Made by a program: the position numbers and the translations under genes. Under the pieces are notes generated by a model. That model saw only the letters and a program-made list of their open reading frames with translations. It did no database searches and was not told the origin of the DNA. A stretch of 64,000 bases of DNA from JANMDU01 sp043777675. GTDB taxonomy: Bacteria; Pseudomonadota; Gammaproteobacteria; Burkholderiales; Burkholderiaceae_C. Every line of letters begins with the position of its first letter. Position 1 is the first letter of the stretch. Positions 44,833 through 53,600 of this stretch are shown here, piece by piece. The stretch spans positions 1-64,000 of the forward strand of contig JAYWHR010000072.1 of assembly GCA_043777675.1 (NCBI GenBank), given 5' to 3'.

Positions 44833-45648
44833 CTAGCGCAATAAGGCACTAGAGCGCTGGCCGCGTTCGCCTAAGAAAAATTCCTTCACAAAGGGATGCT
44901 CAAAAGCGAGCACCTCTTTGGGCGAGGCTTTGATCACCACCTTTTGCTGCGCAAGCACGGCGACACTGGTCGATAGCGCATACACCGTATCCAGATCATG
45001 CGTGACCATCACCACCGTTAAGCCGAGCTCATTGTGAAGATTACGCAGTAGAGCACAAAAGCTGTCTGAGCTGCTCGGATCCAGCCCTGCCGTGGGCTCG
45101 TCGAGCAGCAGCAAAGGCGGATCCATGATGAGTGCGCGAGCCAGCGCGACGCGCTTGACCATGCCGCCCGATAAATCCGCAGGCATTTTGCGAGCATGCT
45201 CGGGCGCAAGCCCCACCATTTGCAGCTTCACCATGGCACAATCTTTAATGAGATCTTCTGGCAGCGTGCCCAACTCGCGCAGTGGGAAGGCGATGTTATC
45301 GATCACGCTGAAGGCCGAAAACAGCGCGCCATGTTGAAACAACATGCCCACACGGCTAGCCGCGCCCTTGGCTCCCATCTGAGACGCCGGCGCCCCCAAG
45401 ACATTGACTTGGCCTTTCTCAGGCGTTTCCAAGCCAAGAATTTGGCGTAGCAAAGTGGTTTTGCCTGAGCCTGAGCCTCCGACCAGCGAGAGAACCTCAC
45501 CGGGGCTAATCTGCAAATCCAGATCCTTAAGAATCACATTTTGCGTTTGCGGTGTACGGTAGACTGACCACAAGCCTTTGATATCGACGATGTGCTCCGC
45601 GGTGAAGCGCGATTCGGATAAGTCTGAGAGAAGAAATTGCTGTGCCAT
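44833..45648 (-). CDS. MlaF-type lipid ABC transporter ATPase
   Basis: This 271-residue ATPase has Walker A GGSGSGKTT (57-65), signature LSGGMVKRVALARAL and Walker B LLLLDEPTAGLDP. It starts at ATG 45648, whose A-base overlaps the permease stop TGA. The open frame continues far upstream into the permease gene, but that part is only a shadow of the permease. It powers phospholipid movement between membranes in family members. Confidence 0.95.
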   Translation of the reverse strand: MAQQFLLSDLSESRFTAEHIVDIKGLWSVYRTPQTQNVILKDLDLQISPGEVLSLVGGSGSGKTTLLRQILGLETPEKGQVNVLGAPASQMGAKGAASRVGMLFQHGALFSAFSVIDNIAFPLRELGTLPEDLIKDCAMVKLQMVGLAPEHARKMPADLSGGMVKRVALARALIMDPPLLLLDEPTAGLDPSSSDSFCALLRNLHNELGLTVVMVTHDLDTVYALSTSVAVLAQQKVVIKASPKEVLAFEHPFVKEFFLGERGQRSSALLR

Positions 45649-46790
45649 CACAGGCCCACATTCCGAAAGACAATGGCAAACACCGCGTTGATCAAGATCA
45701 CGGCAGTGATCGATGTGACCACGGAGGCCGTGGTGCCCTTGCCCAGGCTTTCCGTATTGGGCTTGATGCGCAGGCCATAGTGGCAGCCGATCAAGGCAAT
45801 CCAAATCCCAAAGACGACTGACTTCGACAAGGCTAGGGCGATGTTCACTGGCTCCACAGCGGCGGGCAGCGCGTTGATAAAAAACTGGGGTGAAATTTGT
45901 AACGAAATATCGGCCGCCAACATGCCACCTAATAGAGCCAAGATGGTTGTCCACACCGTGATCAATGGCATGGCAATAGCCAGTGCGATTGCGCGCGGCA
46001 TCACCAAGCGAAAGCCATGCGGTATCCCCATCACGCGCATAGCATCGAGCTCTTCTGTGACGCGCATCACACCTATTTGTGCGGTAATGGCTGAGCCCGA
46101 GCGGCCGGCGATCAAAATCGCCGCCAGCATGGGCCCGAGTTCGCGCACCAAGCTCAGGCCGAGCAAATTCACGATGAAAGCATCTGCACCAAACTGACGA
46201 AGCTGCTGTGCAGAGAGATAAGCGAGCACCACACCGATCAAAAAACCAACCAAAGCCGTGATGGGTAATGCCGTGGCCCCCATGCTGTAGAGATGGCCCG
46301 AGATATCTCGCCAAGGCCCTTGGCGTGGAGAGCGCAGCAAGAGCAACACATCGAAAAACAATTGTCCAATCAAGCGCGTGAAGCTGCGCAGGTGCGAGTT
46401 CACGGTGAAGATGATTTCACCTAAGCCCAAAAAACGTTGCCACAGCGTAGGCGCTTTTAATGCGTCGTGAACCGAAGAAAACTGCGCGACGCGATTCATC
46501 ACGGCGCGCTGAGTGGGCATCATCTCAATGTCCTGCGGCCAAGCGCGACCCCAGTGGTTCCAAAGCAGCTGGGCACCGATGTGATCGAGCCGCTCAATCA
46601 TGCGCAGATCCCAAGCGGCCGGCAGCGGCTTGGATTGTGTCGCAGCGTGCAAAGCTAAGCTTGTTTTGAGTTGTTGATACTGCGCAGGATGCGCCAATTG
46701 CGCGGCTGTCCACCGGCCAAACAAGCGCAGGCACGCTTTGCCTTGGCCGGGTAGGGCTTGCCTTTCAATGCGGGGGGCTGAATCGCTCAT
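45648..46790 (-). CDS. MlaE-type lipid ABC transporter permease with N-terminal STAS-like domain
   Basis: This 380-residue protein has an N-terminal soluble part of about 110 residues (WDLRMIERLDHIGAQLLWNHWG) that resembles a STAS domain, seen in fused MlaE proteins. The C-terminal MlaE permease carries ALVGFLIGVVLAYLSAQQL, GPMLAAILIAGRSGSAITAQIG and MRVTEELDAMRVMGI. It is the first gene of the operon permease, ATPase, MCE protein, auxiliary lipoprotein. No MlaC-type periplasmic carrier is present. Confidence 0.93.
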   Translation of the reverse strand: MSDSAPRIERQALPGQGKACLRLFGRWTAAQLAHPAQYQQLKTSLALHAATQSKPLPAAWDLRMIERLDHIGAQLLWNHWGRAWPQDIEMMPTQRAVMNRVAQFSSVHDALKAPTLWQRFLGLGEIIFTVNSHLRSFTRLIGQLFFDVLLLLRSPRQGPWRDISGHLYSMGATALPITALVGFLIGVVLAYLSAQQLRQFGADAFIVNLLGLSLVRELGPMLAAILIAGRSGSAITAQIGVMRVTEELDAMRVMGIPHGFRLVMPRAIALAIAMPLITVWTTILALLGGMLAADISLQISPQFFINALPAAVEPVNIALALSKSVVFGIWIALIGCHYGLRIKPNTESLGKGTTASVVTSITAVILINAVFAIVFRNVGL

Positions 46791-46904
46791 TTAGGCACAC
46801 ATAGTAGCTCGCCTTCAGATGGTTTCTTCACACGCTAGACGAAAGGGGGCGCTGGCAAGGCTGCAGACAGGTCGTGATGTGCATGGCGCTGTCGTGCATG
46901 CGCA

Positions 46905-47888
46905 TCAATTCCAAACTTTTGCTAACGCTTGGCACGCAGCCTCCATGGTGTGTGTTTGGCGCTGCGCTTTTAAATGAATAAAACACAAGCAACAATCGAG
47001 TTTCACACGATCTGCCACCACCAAGCCGCGCGATTGTGCCTCGCGCAACGCAATGGCCTCCCGCGCCAGACTCAAGCCCACGCCTGAGCGCACCAAATCC
47101 AACATGGAGGCCTCTTGATCGACCAAAGCCGCGCGTTGAGGTTGCACACCCAGCGGCTCCATGACGGCATGCAGCAGCCGATGATGCGCGGATGCAGGCG
47201 GCGTGATGATCCAAGGCAATTGCGCCAATGCACGCCAATCTTTGCCCAAGACTTGAAGCCCCCAGCCGGCTGGCGCGATCACGCGATAATGGAAAGGCGT
47301 GAGTTCGTGAACTATTAAATCTATAGCACCTCGCGCAGTATGTATGCCGGCTAGAGCCATGTTTCCTTCATAAAGATAGGGATTGTGGCTGTGATCAGGA
47401 GATTTCTCCGAGGGATACCGCAAGGCGGCCAGCTCCTGCGGCATGGCCAGATAAAAGCCGCCATCCAGCACACCTTGCTGCACCTTGGTCAGCACGTCGC
47501 CACTCATGTGCTGTGAGAGCTCCGTCTCCACCTGCGGAGCGGATTCCACCAGCTCTTTGAGGAAAGCACCCAAGCGGATGAACTCTGGATCGAGGATCGT
47601 GCCGATGCGCAGTTTGCCGCGAACATTGCTTTGCAAACTACTGGCCGATTGAGAAAAATCACGCAGTGCTGCGAGCACCCTCTCAGCCTGCGGCAATAGC
47701 GCTGCACCATCGCGCGTGAGGATCAATCCTCGCCCTGATCGCTCAAAAAGCTGGAGTTTCAAGCGCTCTTGCAATGATTTGAGTTGCAGGCTCACCGCTG
47801 GTTGGGTCAGGTGCAAAGCTTGCGCAGCTTTGGAAACCGTGCCTTCGCGGGCAACAGTAGCAAAAGCTTTGAGGTTTAAAAAATCCAC
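46905..47888 (-). CDS. LysR-family transcriptional regulator
   Basis: About 327 residues from GTG 47888 (GGTGA upstream), giving VDFLNLKAFATVAREGTVSKAAQALHLTQPAVSLQL, a standard LysR helix-turn-helix. An ATG at 47951 is also in frame. The effector domain follows (LRIGTILDPEFIRLGAFL). The dispersed repeat at 47316-47376 adds about 20-40 residues (YEGNMALAGIHTARGAIDLIV) in this domain. It is divergent from mmsA, with starts 106 bp apart, so it probably regulates that gene. Confidence 0.87.
   Translation of the reverse strand: MDFLNLKAFATVAREGTVSKAAQALHLTQPAVSLQLKSLQERLKLQLFERSGRGLILTRDGAALLPQAERVLAALRDFSQSASSLQSNVRGKLRIGTILDPEFIRLGAFLKELVESAPQVETELSQHMSGDVLTKVQQGVLDGGFYLAMPQELAALRYPSEKSPDHSHNPYLYEGNMALAGIHTARGAIDLIVHELTPFHYRVIAPAGWGLQVLGKDWRALAQLPWIITPPASAHHRLLHAVMEPLGVQPQRAALVDQEASMLDLVRSGVGLSLAREAIALREAQSRGLVVADRVKLDCCLCFIHLKAQRQTHTMEAACQALAKVWN
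47316..47376 (+). repeat. dispersed GCCGGC-core repeat, copy 11
   Basis: aaatctatagcacctcgcgc followed by agtatgtatgccggctagag. It lies within the LysR effector-domain coding region, antisense, translated as MALAGIHTARGAIDLIV. Confidence 0.88.
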
Positions 47889-47993
47889 TTCTAATTCACC
47901 CGATTGATAAGTAAATTTTATACATCTTTTCAAAATTTCATTGGACAACAAGCGTTTTGTGACAAAAAATTGGGTTTCTTTATGGAGTTAATC

Positions 47994-49499
47994 ATGAGTG
48001 TTGCAAATATCGGCCATTGGATACAAGGTCAATCTGTTGCTGGCGTATCGGGTCGCAGCCAGAGCGTGTTTAACCCAGCCACGGGTGCAGTGAGCGGGCA
48101 ATTGGCCTTGGCATCTAGCGCTGAGGCAGCGATCGCAGTTGCATCAGCGCAGGCCGCTTTTCCCGCGTGGGCCGATGCACCGCCGCTCAAGCGCGCGCGC
48201 GTGATGTTTAAATTCTTGGAGTTGCTCAATTTACACAAAGATGATTTGGCGCGGATGATCACCGCTGAGCATGGCAAGGTATTTACCGATGCGCAAGGCG
48301 AGGTGACGCGCGGCATTGAGATTGTGGAATTTGCCACCGGCATTCCTCAGTTGCTCAAAGGCGATTACACAGAGCAAGTTGGCACTGGCATTGACAACTG
48401 GACCATGCGCCAGCCTTTAGGTGTCGTCGCTGGCATCACGCCATTTAACTTTCCGGTGATGGTGCCCCTGTGGATGTTTCCGGTGGCGATTGCGGCGGGC
48501 AATTGTTTCATCTTGAAGCCCAGTCCGATTGATCCATCACCCTCGCTTTTCATGGCGGAGTTGTTGAAAAAAGCAGGCTTGCCAGATGGCGTGTTCAACG
48601 TGGTGCAGGGCGATAAAGAAGCGGTCGATGCTCTACTCGTGCACCCCGATGTGAAGGCTGTGAGCTTTGTGGGTTCGACGCCTATTGCAAATTACATCTA
48701 CGAAACAGGCGCGCATCACGGCAAGCGCGTGCAAGCCTTAGGTGGCGCGAAGAATCACATGATTGTGATGCCTGATGCGGATATGGAGCAAGTCGTCGAT
48801 GCTTTGATCGGCAGCGCATATGGATCTGCTGGCGAGCGTTGCATGGCGATTTCGGTGGCTGTGCTGGTCGGCGATGTAGGTGATCGCATCATGCCTGCAT
48901 TGATTGAGCGTACAAAGGCCTTGAAAATCAAAAACGGCACACATCTCGACGCAGAAATGGGCCCGATCGTCACGAAAATCGCGCAAGATCGCATCACGGG
49001 TTATATCGCTGCAGGCGAAAAAGAAGGCGCGAAGCTGCTCGTTGATGGTCGCTCATTCAAATCCAATGAAGCTGGCTGTGCAGAGGGTTTCTGGCTCGGC
49101 GGCACGCTGTTTGATCATGTGCAGCCAGAGTACAAAATATACAAAGAAGAAATCTTCGGCCCCGTGCTGTCTTGTGTACGTGTGAAGGACTTTGCGCAAG
49201 CAGTCGATTTAGTCAACGCGCATGAATTCGCCAACGGCGTGAGTTGCTTCACCCGCGATGGCGGTGTAGCCCGCGAGTTCGCCCGCCGCATCCAAGTCGG
49301 CATGGTCGGCGTGAACGTGCCGATTCCCGTGCCCATGGCTTGGCACGGCTTCGGCGGCTGGAAGCGCAGTCTGTTTGGCGATATGCATGCTTATGGTGAA
49401 GAAGGCGTGCGTTTCTACACCCGCCAGAAATCCGTGATGCAGCGTTGGCCGGACAGCATAGGAAAAGGCGCGGAATTTGTGATGCCAACAAGTAAGTGA
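47994..49499 (+). CDS. mmsA: CoA-acylating methylmalonate-semialdehyde dehydrogenase
   Basis: This 501-residue aldehyde dehydrogenase oxidises methylmalonate or malonate semialdehyde with CoA and NAD, in valine, inositol or propionate breakdown. ATG 47994 follows TGGAG. Blocks ITPFNFPVMVPLWMFPVAIA, KRVQALGGAKNHMIVMPDAD and the catalytic Cys in GSAGERCMAISVAV are typical of MmsA. The catalytic glutamate seen in other aldehyde dehydrogenases is replaced as expected for this CoA-dependent class. A LysR gene diverges from it. Confidence 0.95.
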   Translation: MSVANIGHWIQGQSVAGVSGRSQSVFNPATGAVSGQLALASSAEAAIAVASAQAAFPAWADAPPLKRARVMFKFLELLNLHKDDLARMITAEHGKVFTDAQGEVTRGIEIVEFATGIPQLLKGDYTEQVGTGIDNWTMRQPLGVVAGITPFNFPVMVPLWMFPVAIAAGNCFILKPSPIDPSPSLFMAELLKKAGLPDGVFNVVQGDKEAVDALLVHPDVKAVSFVGSTPIANYIYETGAHHGKRVQALGGAKNHMIVMPDADMEQVVDALIGSAYGSAGERCMAISVAVLVGDVGDRIMPALIERTKALKIKNGTHLDAEMGPIVTKIAQDRITGYIAAGEKEGAKLLVDGRSFKSNEAGCAEGFWLGGTLFDHVQPEYKIYKEEIFGPVLSCVRVKDFAQAVDLVNAHEFANGVSCFTRDGGVAREFARRIQVGMVGVNVPIPVPMAWHGFGGWKRSLFGDMHAYGEEGVRFYTRQKSVMQRWPDSIGKGAEFVMPTSK

Positions 49500-49527
49500 T
49501 ATATTTGTATCACTTTTGGAGAATCCC

Positions 49528-49776
49528 ATGAACACAGCCACGCTACGAAACTGGGGCGGATCGGTCGCATTGCCCATCCCGCGCAACCTACTTGCCATGC
49601 TTAGCTTGGAAGCAGGCAAAGAGGTGGATATGGACGTGCAAGATGGCAAGATCATCATTCAAGCCTCCAAACCCAAATACGCCCTAGAGCAGCTTAGAAA
49701 AGAGCACAAAGCACTCAAGCTCCCCAAAGACAGCGCGTGGCTTGATTTTGAAGATCTGCCTTCGGAGCGCATCTGA
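49528..49776 (+). CDS. AbrB/MazE-family antitoxin
   Basis: This 82-residue protein starts at ATG 49528 with TTTTGGAG upstream. Its N-terminal half, TLRNWGGSVALPIPRNLLAML, is an AbrB/SpoVT-like swapped-hairpin DNA-binding domain; the tail is acidic (WLDFEDLPSERI), as needed to block a MazF toxin. Its stop overlaps the next start (TGATG). In type II systems the antitoxin binds both the toxin and its own promoter. Confidence 0.9.
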   Translation: MNTATLRNWGGSVALPIPRNLLAMLSLEAGKEVDMDVQDGKIIIQASKPKYALEQLRKEHKALKLPKDSAWLDFEDLPSERI

Positions 49777-50120
49777 TGGCCATCAGTTCTAGAGCGCAGC
49801 CTAAACGCGGCGATATTTGGTTGTGTGACCTCAACCCCACACGCGGGCGCGAGCAAGCAGGCACGCGCCCTGTGTTCGTGCTCTCTGCGGCAGACGATTC
49901 GTTAAGCATTGTTTTACCCATCAGCCAAGGCATCACATTGGCACGAAGCGCAGGCTTCGCCGTTTCGCTGACCGGCTCTGGTATGGACACGCAAGGCGTG
50001 ATCATCTGCAACCAACCGCGCACCGTGGCATTGAAAGAACGTAACGGCAAACGCATTGAACAATCGCCAGATTTCATCGTGGATGAGGTTTTGGCAAGAA
50101 TAGCGCCCTTGGTGACTTGA
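49776..50120 (+). CDS. MazF/PemK-family endoribonuclease toxin
   Basis: This 114-residue toxin matches the MazF/PemK family, sequence-specific mRNA interferases. Blocks KRGDIWLCDLNPTRGREQAGTR split as RGDIWLCDLNPTRG and RPVFVLSAADD, IVLPIS and the RTVALKERNG end are family-typical; an Arg and Thr/Ser in the active site region are conserved. It is coupled to the antitoxin upstream, and its stop overlaps the GMC oxidoreductase start in another TGATG, so the three genes are translationally linked. Confidence 0.93.
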   Translation: MAISSRAQPKRGDIWLCDLNPTRGREQAGTRPVFVLSAADDSLSIVLPISQGITLARSAGFAVSLTGSGMDTQGVIICNQPRTVALKERNGKRIEQSPDFIVDEVLARIAPLVT

Positions 50121-51841
50121 TGCATCCCTCAACCTACGACTACATCATCATCGGCGCAGGCACGGCGGGCTGTTTGTTGGCCAACCGGCTGAGCGCTGAT
50201 AAGAATAAGCGCGTGCTTCTCATTGAAGCAGGCCAAGCAGACAACTACCACTGGATTCACATTCCCGTAGGCTACCTGTATTGCATCGGCAATCCGCGCA
50301 CGGATTGGCTGTATCAAACGGAGAAAGATGCGGGCTTGAATGGGCGCTCGCTGCGCTATCCGCGCGGCAAGGTCTTGGGTGGGTGCAGTTCGATCAACGG
50401 CATGATTTACATGCGTGGTCAAGCGCGTGATTACGACAGTTGGGCGGCGACTACTGGTGATGAAGCATGGAGCTGGAAGAGCAGCTTGCCAGATTTCATG
50501 GCGCATGAAGATCACTATAAATTAGATAGCGCTACCCGCAGTAAACATCCCGGCCAACTGCCTGAAAGCGTTCAAAAATTTGCTGCTTTGCATGGTCATC
50601 GCCGCAACACTGGTGCAGGCAAAAGCACAGGCGAATGGCGCATTGAAAAGCAGCGCCTGTCTTGGGATATTTTGGATGCCTTCGCGCTCGCAGCGCAGCA
50701 AGCAGGCATTCCTGCGAGTGAAGATTTCAATACCGGCGACAACGAAGGTGTTGGCTATTTTGAAGTCAATCAAAAAAACGGTTTTCGTTGGAATGCGGCC
50801 AAAGCTTTTTTGCGCCCCACGACCTATAACAGACACAATTTTCAGATGTGGACAGGGGCACACGTCTCGCGGCTGATGCTGGAGAGTCTGCCCAGTGGCG
50901 AGCAACGCTGCACGGGCGTGCAGGTGTGGACAGGCAAAGAATTACTCACCGCGAATGCTGCCAGCGAAGTGATATTGTGTGCAGGCGCCGTGGGAAGCCC
51001 GCAGATTTTGCAGCTTTCGGGTATTGGCGATGCAGCATCTTTGCACAAGGTTGGCATCACGCCACAAGTCGACTTAAAAGGCGTGGGTGCAAATCTGCAA
51101 GATCATCTGCAAATTCGTGCCGTGTACAAAGTGCAAGGCGCGAAAACGCTTAATACCGTGGCCAATTCGCTTTGGGGCAAGGCGATGATCGGTTTGGAAT
51201 ATGCGCTTACTCGCTCTGGCCCGATGAGCATGGCACCCAGCCAGCTCGGTGCTTTTACGCGCTCTGATCCAAGTCAGCTGCATGCCAATTTGGAATATCA
51301 CGTACAGCCGCTCAGCCTCAATGCATTTGGTGAGCCGCTACACGGCTTCCCGGCGTTTACAGCGAGCGTCTGCAATCTGAATCCAACGAGTCGCGGAACT
51401 GTTCTGCTCAAAACCAATCGGTTTGAAGACGCGCCGGCCATTGCGCCGAATTATTTGAGCACCGATGCAGACAGGCAAGTGGCTGCAGACAGCCTCCGCG
51501 TGACGCGCCGCATCGCATCTCAGCCGGCACTTGCGAAATACAAGCCCGAAGAATTCAAGCCCGGGCTGCAATACCAAAGCGATGAAGAGTTGGCAAAATT
51601 AGCAGGTGATATTGCTACAACGATTTTCCACCCAGTAGGCACTGCCAAGATGGGGCGCGATGATGACGCGATGGCGGTGGTCGATTCACATCTTCGCGTG
51701 CGCGACGGACGAGGTGGAAAAATCTCAGGCCTGCGCGTGGTGGATGCCAGCGTGATGCCCAGCATCACCAGCGGCAACACGAATTCTCCGACCCTCATGA
51801 TTGCCGAAAAAGCCGCGCGCTGGATTGCGCAAGGGTTTTGA
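50120..51841 (+). CDS. GMC-family FAD oxidoreductase (choline dehydrogenase-like)
   Basis: This 573-residue enzyme has the FAD-binding motif YIIIGAGTAGCLLANRLS at the N-terminus and PRGKVLGGCSSINGMIYMRG. The catalytic His region is IFHPVGTAKMG and the end NTNSPTLMIAEKAARWI. The family oxidises alcohols. An insertion near residues 135-165 (HYKLDSATRSKHPGQLPESV) comes from a dispersed repeat at 50518-50577 in a region that is usually a short turn before GEWRIEKQRL. The start ATG overlaps the toxin stop. Confidence 0.93.
   Translation: MHPSTYDYIIIGAGTAGCLLANRLSADKNKRVLLIEAGQADNYHWIHIPVGYLYCIGNPRTDWLYQTEKDAGLNGRSLRYPRGKVLGGCSSINGMIYMRGQARDYDSWAATTGDEAWSWKSSLPDFMAHEDHYKLDSATRSKHPGQLPESVQKFAALHGHRRNTGAGKSTGEWRIEKQRLSWDILDAFALAAQQAGIPASEDFNTGDNEGVGYFEVNQKNGFRWNAAKAFLRPTTYNRHNFQMWTGAHVSRLMLESLPSGEQRCTGVQVWTGKELLTANAASEVILCAGAVGSPQILQLSGIGDAASLHKVGITPQVDLKGVGANLQDHLQIRAVYKVQGAKTLNTVANSLWGKAMIGLEYALTRSGPMSMAPSQLGAFTRSDPSQLHANLEYHVQPLSLNAFGEPLHGFPAFTASVCNLNPTSRGTVLLKTNRFEDAPAIAPNYLSTDADRQVAADSLRVTRRIASQPALAKYKPEEFKPGLQYQSDEELAKLAGDIATTIFHPVGTAKMGRDDDAMAVVDSHLRVRDGRGGKISGLRVVDASVMPSITSGNTNSPTLMIAEKAARWIAQGF
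50518..50577 (+). repeat. dispersed GCCGGC-core repeat, copy 12
   Basis: aaattagatagcgctacccg followed by cagtaaacatcccggccaac. The match is weaker in the core but shares gatagc, the cgcagtaaaca block with copy 13 in uvrA, and the spacing. It lies within the GMC gene, sense strand, read as LDSATRSKHPGQ. Confidence 0.65.
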
Positions 51842-51994
51842 GAAAAGTAAATGAAGCAGCAGGGAAAATCCTGATGTTCAGGTATTGTTATCTGCACTAC
51901 ATTCAAACCACTTCTGTTTGGCACTGCCAAACAAGAGGGCTTGAGGAGACACACCAGTGACCAGCGCCGCGCATCCACGGCACGGGTTGCACCC
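51842..51994 (+). ncRNA. possible small RNA or leader ahead of a terminator
   Basis: Between the GMC oxidoreductase stop and the terminator at 51995 lies a hairpin tgtttggc-actg-ccaaaca (about 51919-51937), then GAGGAG and a GTG at 51957 that opens a frame running into the terminator. No gene follows on this strand for over 1.5 kb, so the terminator may close the GMC transcript or a small RNA. It resembles a leader/attenuator in layout only; I recognise no RNA family. Confidence 0.3.
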
Positions 51995-52025
51995 AAAGCC
52001 AGCCGTTATCCGGCTGGCTTTTTTC
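51995..52025 (+). terminator. intrinsic terminator
   Basis: aaagccagccg / cggctggcttt with loop ttatc, followed by ttttctttt. It is a perfect 11-bp stem with T-tract on the plus strand. Confidence 0.9.
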
Positions 52026-52056
52026 TTTTCAAGAGTCTTTCAAGCATGCGGCTGCG

Positions 52057-53331
52057 TTAGCGCAGGGCTGCAGATTTCAGATCAAGGGCTTTGCGTGATG
52101 CATCATCAAAAATGGCTGCTCTTGAGGGAAATTGCCTAGCTGCTTTGGCCAAAACAGAGGTTTGATGCAACGCATTCTGCGCAATAGAAAAACTGTCGTA
52201 TTCGCTGGCGCTCTCGTTGTTGCGAGATGAGCGCGAGAGCGCCGCATGGCGGTGGCTAACGCGTGCAATGCCTACGCCGATATCGGCCTGAAAGTCATGC
52301 GCATTGACGGTATTGGCATTGAGCAAATAAGGCCTGCGCACGCCAGCCGATAAGCGCAGCCCTAAGCTGCGCAGATAGCGTGGCTTGTCAACGCTGTCGA
52401 GCACAATCACGAAGCTGGTATCACTGTAGCGGCCTAAAGCGGATACCGAGCCGCCCAATTTGCGAACTCGCGAGGCCATGCCGTAGATCACTTGTTCTAT
52501 CCCGTGGTGGCCAAACTGTTGCCGCAGCATCGATGTGTTGTAGATTTCCACGCCGATCAGTGCCAGCTCTTTGCGGTTACGTTTGGCACGAGCAATAGCA
52601 TCATCTATTTGCCGAATAAATGCAGCTCCCGTCCACAACTGCGTGAGCAGATCTTTATCGCGGCTCATCGCAAGCGCTTGACCCATGCGCTTGATGTCGC
52701 TGTAGCGGCGCCTCACAGCGTGGCAAATCAAAACGACGTACAACGAGGCACAAAGGGCAGAAACGCTCTGAAATAAATGGTTGTCTCGAAACATGCCAAG
52801 AGGTAGGCCATACAGTCCGAGTACAGCGAAGAGTAAAGCCAAACACGCCACAGCCATCGGCATGGCAAAGCTATCACCCAAAAGCCAAGCGCGTAATGAA
52901 AGCCAAAACGCAACGAGTGCCGACAAAATTGCACCCAAGAACACCACTTCCAAAGCGCGCTGTTGATCGGGCCAAAACGGCGCTACCAATAAGCAAATGC
53001 AAAGTGCCACCACACCGAGCAAACCTCGATCAACAATGACATCCCTTTGCTCGGCACGCAAGAAATTGCGCAAGCCTAGCGAGCTGTAAGCGGCAGAAAA
53101 TGCACCGACGCCCATCACCAAATCTGCTTCTTGAACACGCGTCAGTCCCGAGAAAAGCAGGGCACCTAAGCCGCTACCAAACAGCACCAGTCCACCACAA
53201 CTTAGCACCAGAAGCATGGTTTGCAAGCCCACCAACGAGCGGTGATAGAGGGCGTAAAAAAGACTTAAACCGGCATAAGACAGATAAATGCCAATGCACC
53301 CGCTCCACAAGGCCACTTCAAAGTAGCTCAT
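52057..53331 (-). CDS. membrane protein with degenerate GGDEF domain
   Basis: This 424-residue protein has about seven hydrophobic segments in the first 230 residues (MASE-like membrane input), then a GGDEF-fold domain: KDLLTQLWTGAAFIRQIDDAI marks its beginning. The catalytic GGDEF loop is replaced by GRYSDTSFVIVL, so it is unlikely to make cyclic di-GMP. It could act as a sensor, a c-di-GMP receptor or a regulator of another enzyme. It is convergent with the terminator region at 51995. Confidence 0.82.
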   Translation of the reverse strand: MSYFEVALWSGCIGIYLSYAGLSLFYALYHRSLVGLQTMLLVLSCGGLVLFGSGLGALLFSGLTRVQEADLVMGVGAFSAAYSSLGLRNFLRAEQRDVIVDRGLLGVVALCICLLVAPFWPDQQRALEVVFLGAILSALVAFWLSLRAWLLGDSFAMPMAVACLALLFAVLGLYGLPLGMFRDNHLFQSVSALCASLYVVLICHAVRRRYSDIKRMGQALAMSRDKDLLTQLWTGAAFIRQIDDAIARAKRNRKELALIGVEIYNTSMLRQQFGHHGIEQVIYGMASRVRKLGGSVSALGRYSDTSFVIVLDSVDKPRYLRSLGLRLSAGVRRPYLLNANTVNAHDFQADIGVGIARVSHRHAALSRSSRNNESASEYDSFSIAQNALHQTSVLAKAARQFPSRAAIFDDASRKALDLKSAALR

Positions 53332-53600
53332 ATCTTCCTCGGCAATACGCGGGAACGAAAGCGCCGTAAGGTAGTAAACATTTGATGCATTAGAAACATT
53401 TTAAGCGTTGACAACGTTGGTCATGCCTGTTGATTCGCAAGTCCGGTAAGAAATGGCATGCCCAGCCAAGGACTAGACGCCTAACACCTGCACATTAAAA
53501 ATGATGACCGCCCAGCCGTGGCCGGTCTATGTAAGAACCAGGGCATCAAAACCTCATCCGCGCTATGATGCTCGGTTGACTTTTTGAAATTGAAAACACT
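53332..53600. promoter_or_regulatory. divergent promoter region for uvrA and the GGDEF gene
   Basis: This 269-bp gap contains no gene. It must hold promoters for both genes. I found no CTGT-N8-ACAG LexA box in it, although uvrA is SOS-induced in many bacteria; TTGACAACG at 53407 could be a -35 element. Confidence 0.4.

Noticed and set aside
45649..46314. N-terminal half of a 493-codon frame upstream of the MlaF-type ATPase
   Set aside because: It lies out of frame within the MlaE permease gene; the ATPase has its own coupled ATG at 45648.
53250..53300. Reverse-strand tatgccggtttaagtctttttt in the GGDEF membrane protein gene
   Set aside because: It resembles the end of the repeat, but the gatagc and gcgca blocks are missing and it lies in a normal membrane segment.
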